A stretch of 64,000 bases of DNA from Gemmobacter fulvus (GTDB lineage Bacteria; Pseudomonadota; Alphaproteobacteria; Rhodobacterales; Rhodobacteraceae): assembly GCF_018798885.1 (NCBI RefSeq), contig NZ_CP076365.1, positions 124,001 to 188,000 on the forward strand, written 5' to 3'. Positions 59,539 to 64,000 of this stretch are shown here, piece by piece (within the stretch, counting starts at the first letter, position 1; every line of letters begins with the position of its first letter). The notes under the pieces were generated by a model. That model saw only the letters and a program-made list of their open reading frames with translations. It had not been told where the DNA came from and made no database searches. The position numbers were made by a program, and so were the translations under genes.

Positions 59539-62500
59539 TCACGCGGCCTCTTCGGATTTCAGCCGCTCGAAATGGGCCCAGGCGCGGCGGTAGTCCTCGA
59601 TCCGGTCGCATTGGGTGAAGGGGCCGACGTAGTGGCGGGTGACGATGCGGGGGCCGCCGGGCATCGTGTCGTCGATGGCGGTGCAGGTCAGTTCCGACGG
59701 GTTGTCGGCGAGGATCTTCTCCCAGGTGGCGCGGCCGGGGCTTTTGCCGCGCTCGTCGAGCCAGCCGACGCCGGGCAGGCCCTTGGAGCAGGTCCAGACG
59801 ATCCGGCCTTTCTGGTCGTACCAAGTGCCCGCTTCGTTCTCTTGCAGGACTGGGAAGTAGATGCGGTAGATCTCGATCAACTGGTCGAGGGTCAGGCCAA
59901 GCACCTGCGCGACCAGCACGTCGATCTCGACCAGCGCCATGCGGCGGGCGAATTCGGTTCGGAGGCCCGCGGTCCGGTCCCATGTGGCCGGGCCTTCGAC
60001 TGGGCCTTCAAGGCGCAGTCGGGGATCAAGTGAGGACCAAGGGAGAGCGTCTAGCGTAAGGGCCTGACGGTCCCAGAGGTCCGCATAGGCCGAAGTCAAA
60101 CAGGCGAGACGCAGTGAACGATGAAGCGCCGTGGGCGCAACCTCTGACCAAGGAAGAACGCTGACGTCCCGGTCGTGAAGGTTTGTCTTCCCGCTGGCTT
60201 TGATAGAGTAGTCGTATGCGAGGGAAGTTAGCAGCGTAGCAGCGTTAAGCATAAGGCGTTCATCATCGAACGCCATGCTGTCCACGCTATTCACGTGTGC
60301 CATCCCCCGCGCAATAACGGCGCCGACAAGACTCCGCTCACTGTTCAGGTTGATCATTTTCCTGACTGCGAAACGGAAGTAATCGGTGTGCCGCTTGGTG
60401 TGGTCCCAGCGACAGCGGGTTATGGAACGGTTGTATTCTTCCAGAGGAAGGCCCGGCCCGTAGTTCGTCCTAGGAAGAAAGTCTTCTCCTATCGCGGCGA
60501 GATCGATCACATCATAATCAGCGTTGGTCCGCGATACCGCCTTCGGCGTCTTGTAAAGCGGGTTCCCGACGTGAAACAGCGGCCCCTGAATGACCATCTG
60601 ATCCACCGGGCGAAAGCCTGTTTCGCGCCGGATCGTCCCGTCTTTCTGTGCGTTCGTTTCGTCCCATAGGCGGTTCATCTGCCACAGGGGAATCTCAACC
60701 GTCCGCTCGCCCGTCGCCGTGCTCACCGTGCGCTCGATCTTTGGGATCGCCGCGTCCAGTTTCGGGAACCGCGACATCTGGCGGAACACGTCGAGGGTCC
60801 GGGCGGAATAGGGCTGGATGAACCGCGCTTCTTCAACCGGGACCGTCTCCTCCTCTGAAAGGGCATGGATCACTGAGAGTGCATGATGATCGATCCGCAT
60901 CACGCGGTCACGATGGCCGCGGGTGTCCCATTTGCCGTCCTTGCCCTTGATGCTTGGGATTTCGCCTAGGCCATCTTGGTCCGCATAGGAATCCTCGATC
61001 TGTGAGGGGAGGAAAGCGTTTGTGAACTTCTCGAAATAAACATCACGCGCCTCACCCCGATAGATGTTCAGGCTAAACTTCACCTCGTCGTGAACCTCAG
61101 CAAAAGATTTCGTCTTCATCTTGTTGCTGAATTCGAAGTGTTTCGCGATCCGCGCATACCAGTGCCGGCGGAACGCCCCCGACTTCGGGTCTCCGAGATG
61201 ACCGTCCTGATGGATCAGCGCCGCATATCCCTCGGGTGCTACCAGCCGGAACGACAGGTCGATGAAACAGCGATAGAGGTTGTTTGACCCGCCCCCGGCG
61301 AAAGGGTTCATCACCTCGGACGAGGTCACCTCCATCGCCCCCCGTGTCGACACGAAATCCTGAAGGAAGGCCTCGACCGCCGGAACAGTCCTCCCCTGAC
61401 GCCGCACGGCCTGTGCCTTTGGCAGCGCCTCAGCCATCACCTTCTTCGCATCAGAAGCCGACAGCCCGGCATAAAGCGGGTCGATATCCGCCAGCACCAG
61501 ACCCTCGTTCCACGAGGGCTTGGCCCAAGGCGGGTTCCCGACGATCACGTCAAACCCGCCCCGCGCGCGCATCACGTCTGCAAAGATCAGGTCGAAATGC
61601 ACGAAGCGCTCGCGCTCGGCCACCTCCACCGCGACGCCCAGCCAGTCGAAGGTCTCGATCAGCGCCTCGACATTGGTTTCACGGAACAGGGTGTCCTGAT
61701 CCTTGGTCTGCCGCTTGGCGGCGGCCCCAAACAGATCTCGCGCCGGGGCGTCAGGCTCCAGCTGGTCGAAGAAGTCGGGGGACGGGTTCTTGATGTCTGC
61801 GGTGGTTTCCATCGCCAGCGACCCGTCGGCAGAGAACCCGCCATCAAGGATCAGGCGCATGCCTTCCAGAAACTCGCGCCGGTTGGGCAGCAGATGCGCC
61901 TTGTCGAGCGGCCAGAGCCAGAGCGCGCACCACGCGTCCATCGCCGTCTTCAGCCGCTTGTAGGGCAGCGTGTTGGTGGCATGGTCCGCCCCGATCAGGT
62001 GGGCGTTCAGCCGTTCCTTCTGGTGGAAATCCATCTGGCTGTTGCCCGGGATCGCCTTGTCCGGCCACAGGGTAATCGCGTCATTCGCCGCCGCCCGGGT
62101 TTTGGCGAGGTCATCGGCCACACGGTCGAACAGCGCCTCGGCGACACGGCTGAGCTTTTGAACCAGCATCACCTCATGGCGTTCGAGTTCCTTGAAGAAA
62201 CCGGCCTTGCGCCAGGCCTTGATGTGATCCTGCGCGGGCTTGGCGAAAGGGGCGATCGACTTGTCCTTGTCGAAGTTCGCCATGTCCTTTGCCGGGAGGA
62301 GCCACTGCCAGACGTGGCCTTCGGGCAGGCGCTGGCGCCAGCCGATTTCGTCCGGTTTCCCGTTGAGCCAGAGGTCCGCCTGTTTCTTGGCAATCAAAAG
62401 CCCCGGCGAGTACGACGCGCGGCGCGCCCCGATCAAGGAGTTTCCGGCATGAAGCTGGTCACCGAACCAAGGCGAGAAGTCGCTACCGTGGAGGCTGTTA

Positions 62501-64000
62501 AGCCAGAGCGAGATCGCGCCCAGTTCGACCGCGATCGGGTTCAGGTCGACCCCGAAACAGTTGCGGTCCGCAATGTAGGCCCGAACCCGCTGCTTCTGGA
62601 TGACGATCTGGTCCTGGGGGATGGTCTTGCCCAGTTCCTTCTGTTTGCGCTCCAGGTAGAGATCGGCCAGCTGGTTCGTGGTCTCGACCAGGAACGCGGC
62701 GGACCCCATGGCGGGTTCGAGGATCTTCAGGTCAAGGAGATCGTCCGCCTTCAGGTCCCGGCACCGCTCCATGAGCGCGTGCTTGACCAAAAGTCGCGCC
62801 AGCGGTTCCGGCGTGTAATAGGAGGCGGATTTTTCCCGGTCCCGGCCAGCGAGCCGGTAGATGAAGGTCCCTTTGGGGTAGACCAATGCCTCTGATCCGC
62901 TGAACACGATCTCATCGGGGGCGAACTCGTTGATCCGGCTGCGGGGGACGAACCAGCTCGGGGCCAGCTTGTCCACCTTGTCTCGGCGGAACGCGTCCTC
63001 CTGTTCGGCATCTTCGCCGTCGAACAGCTCATCTTCAACCTCATCGTCCGGTTCAGACGCCTCGACCTCATCCCCGTCCTCGGCCGCGTCATTCGATCGG
63101 CCCTTGCGCGGTTTCAGCTCGATCAAGTCAGTCTTGGCGACGACCCCGGTGAAAGAGATCAGCGTCTCGTAGACCGCGCCAAGTTGTCCGATCCCGAGTT
63201 TGGCATAGGAGATCCGGCCAGTGCTTTTCCCGGTTGAGCGGAGCGACAGAAGACGGACCACCTGTTGGACCGCCTCATTGCGCAGGCGAAGACCGTTCAG
63301 GATGGGCGTGCTTTCGGGGTCGAGCAGGGACACCTTCACGGAAGGCAGGCGCAGCCCGCTTCCCTTTTCCTCGTCCACAAGATCAAGACCGCAGTAGAGG
63401 AGGTCGAGAGTTCGCTGGAGGCTTTCCCACAGGAACGTCCCCTCCCGATCGGCCACCGTCCGCAGAGGGACGGATTCAAGTTCCCGAAGCGCCTCAAGCG
63501 AATAGCCGGTCGCGTAGATCGGGTTGCGCATGTCGAGGAGATTCAGGCGCGGGTTCGCCTCTGCGTAAAACAGGAAAAGCAGCCGGTACATGTAGCGCAG
63601 GGACTCACGCGACAGCTCCGGTCCGTCAATCCAGACCCCCTGATGCTTCCCGCCAGTCACCGTGATGACCTCTTGGCCAAGCAATTCGATCGCGTCCCGG
63701 ACGGTCCGCTTGAGGGAGGTGGTGACCGCGTTGGCGTTCCGCTGCGCCTCCTCTTCCAGCCGGTCCGAGATCGGCGCGCCCTGATCCGGGACCCGCGCTT
63801 CGCGAGAAATCAGGCAGGCCATGACGGTCAGCGTGTCCCGATCTGCCCGAGTAAAAATCTCCTGAAGGTCAAACCGAAGCGCGGACCGAGCGGGCCACTT
63901 TCGCTTGTCTATCAGGACGATTTGCGAAAGGCCGAGGATGAGCACATTACGGGGGCCGTCTGAAAGCTCGAAGACCCCCTCTGCGAGGATGGACTCGACG
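59539..64000 (-). CDS. Eco57I-type DNA adenine methyltransferase, 5' end beyond window
   Basis: At least 1486 residues; coding continues in frame to the window edge (ELSDGPRNVLILGLSQIV), so the GTG at 63945 is not the start. Methylase motifs: LEPAMGSAAF (SAM binding, an Ala in place of the usual Gly) about 1080 residues from the end, and VIVGNPPWAKP (catalytic NPPW) about 670 from the end. An acidic insert (about 320-350 codons after 63945, EASEPDDEVEDELFDGED) is notable. It should make N6-methyladenine to mark self DNA, or combine methylation and cleavage. One base separates its stop from the helicase ATG, so it is the upstream partner. Confidence 0.88.
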   Translation of the reverse strand, partial: VESILAEGVFELSDGPRNVLILGLSQIVLIDKRKWPARSALRFDLQEIFTRADRDTLTVMACLISREARVPDQGAPISDRLEEEAQRNANAVTTSLKRTVRDAIELLGQEVITVTGGKHQGVWIDGPELSRESLRYMYRLLFLFYAEANPRLNLLDMRNPIYATGYSLEALRELESVPLRTVADREGTFLWESLQRTLDLLYCGLDLVDEEKGSGLRLPSVKVSLLDPESTPILNGLRLRNEAVQQVVRLLSLRSTGKSTGRISYAKLGIGQLGAVYETLISFTGVVAKTDLIELKPRKGRSNDAAEDGDEVEASEPDDEVEDELFDGEDAEQEDAFRRDKVDKLAPSWFVPRSRINEFAPDEIVFSGSEALVYPKGTFIYRLAGRDREKSASYYTPEPLARLLVKHALMERCRDLKADDLLDLKILEPAMGSAAFLVETTNQLADLYLERKQKELGKTIPQDQIVIQKQRVRAYIADRNCFGVDLNPIAVELGAISLWLNSLHGSDFSPWFGDQLHAGNSLIGARRASYSPGLLIAKKQADLWLNGKPDEIGWRQRLPEGHVWQWLLPAKDMANFDKDKSIAPFAKPAQDHIKAWRKAGFFKELERHEVMLVQKLSRVAEALFDRVADDLAKTRAAANDAITLWPDKAIPGNSQMDFHQKERLNAHLIGADHATNTLPYKRLKTAMDAWCALWLWPLDKAHLLPNRREFLEGMRLILDGGFSADGSLAMETTADIKNPSPDFFDQLEPDAPARDLFGAAAKRQTKDQDTLFRETNVEALIETFDWLGVAVEVAERERFVHFDLIFADVMRARGGFDVIVGNPPWAKPSWNEGLVLADIDPLYAGLSASDAKKVMAEALPKAQAVRRQGRTVPAVEAFLQDFVSTRGAMEVTSSEVMNPFAGGGSNNLYRCFIDLSFRLVAPEGYAALIHQDGHLGDPKSGAFRRHWYARIAKHFEFSNKMKTKSFAEVHDEVKFSLNIYRGEARDVYFEKFTNAFLPSQIEDSYADQDGLGEIPSIKGKDGKWDTRGHRDRVMRIDHHALSVIHALSEEETVPVEEARFIQPYSARTLDVFRQMSRFPKLDAAIPKIERTVSTATGERTVEIPLWQMNRLWDETNAQKDGTIRRETGFRPVDQMVIQGPLFHVGNPLYKTPKAVSRTNADYDVIDLAAIGEDFLPRTNYGPGLPLEEYNRSITRCRWDHTKRHTDYFRFAVRKMINLNSERSLVGAVIARGMAHVNSVDSMAFDDERLMLNAATLLTSLAYDYSIKASGKTNLHDRDVSVLPWSEVAPTALHRSLRLACLTSAYADLWDRQALTLDALPWSSLDPRLRLEGPVEGPATWDRTAGLRTEFARRMALVEIDVLVAQVLGLTLDQLIEIYRIYFPVLQENEAGTWYDQKGRIVWTCSKGLPGVGWLDERGKSPGRATWEKILADNPSELTCTAIDDTMPGGPRIVTRHYVGPFTQCDRIEDYRRAWAHFERLKSEEAA

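Noticed and set aside
1-64000. CRISPR arrays, rRNA or tRNA genes
   Set aside because: No regularly spaced direct repeats and no recognisable rRNA or tRNA cloverleaf sequence were seen.
50965-64000. A complete BREX or type I restriction system
   Set aside because: No PglZ, BrxC, BrxL, HsdR or HsdS-like protein is visible; the DUF1998 helicase points elsewhere, though genes beyond 64000 are unknown.

Overview
The window looks like DNA of a GC-rich alphaproteobacterium of the Rhodobacteraceae, most likely Paracoccus or a close relative. The grounds are the class I PhaC sequence, the stand-alone RepC replication initiator, the BrnT/BrnA pair, and the IS5, IS110, IS66 and serine-recombinase elements. 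The genus is inferred from family resemblance, not tested.

Layout. (1) Positions 1-7250 are ordinary host genes on the minus strand: the 5' end of phaC, a lipoprotein alpha/beta hydrolase, and a yhiI-rbbA-yhhJ-type membrane fusion protein/ABC exporter operon. (2) 7346-9767 is an IS5-family element whose transposase gene is split by an IS110/IS1111-family element. (3) 9768-41664 is a conjugation module. It holds a LuxI/LuxR quorum-sensing pair with a lux-box-like site, RepC, a nearly complete F-type type IV secretion system (traA-L-E-K-V-C-B, trbI, S26 peptidase, traW-U, trbC, traN, thioredoxin, traF-H-G) with a BrnTA toxin-antitoxin pair lodged between traF and traH, then an HU-like protein, coupling protein TraD, MOBF relaxase TraI and a lysozyme-like protein. 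(4) 41665-43877 is a second, inverted and near-identical copy of the IS5::IS110 unit, cut off by an IS3-family element (43878-45216). (5) 45217-50936 is a fic gene remnant split by an IS66-family element, whose tnpB is in turn split by a 2.6-kb serine-recombinase element. (6) 50965-64000 is a three-gene minus-strand operon that looks like a phage-defence system: an Eco57I-type methyltransferase (open at the window edge), a 2134-residue DUF1998-type helicase with a nuclease-like C-terminal domain, and a UvrD-type helicase with a RelE-like N-terminus.

How the genes work together. TraI would nick and unwind the DNA, TraD would couple it to the pore, TraC would power pilus assembly, TraK-V-B would form the envelope core, and TraL-E-W-U-N-F-H-G with TrbC and TrbI would assemble and stabilise the pilus and mating pair. 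Two peptidoglycan-cutting domains are present, one fused to TraG and one separate. An intrinsic terminator just after the pilin gene should make pilin more abundant than the rest. LuxI/LuxR suggests that transfer or copy number responds to cell density. No integrase or tRNA-type attachment site frames the module, so it may be an IS-mediated cointegrate of a RepC plasmid rather than a classical ICE.

The most unusual items are the defence operon, the serine-recombinase element whose predicted excision restores tnpB exactly, guide-like sequences in the non-coding end of the IS110 element, and the TraG-hydrolase fusion. All functions are read from sequence motifs by eye; no database search was run.
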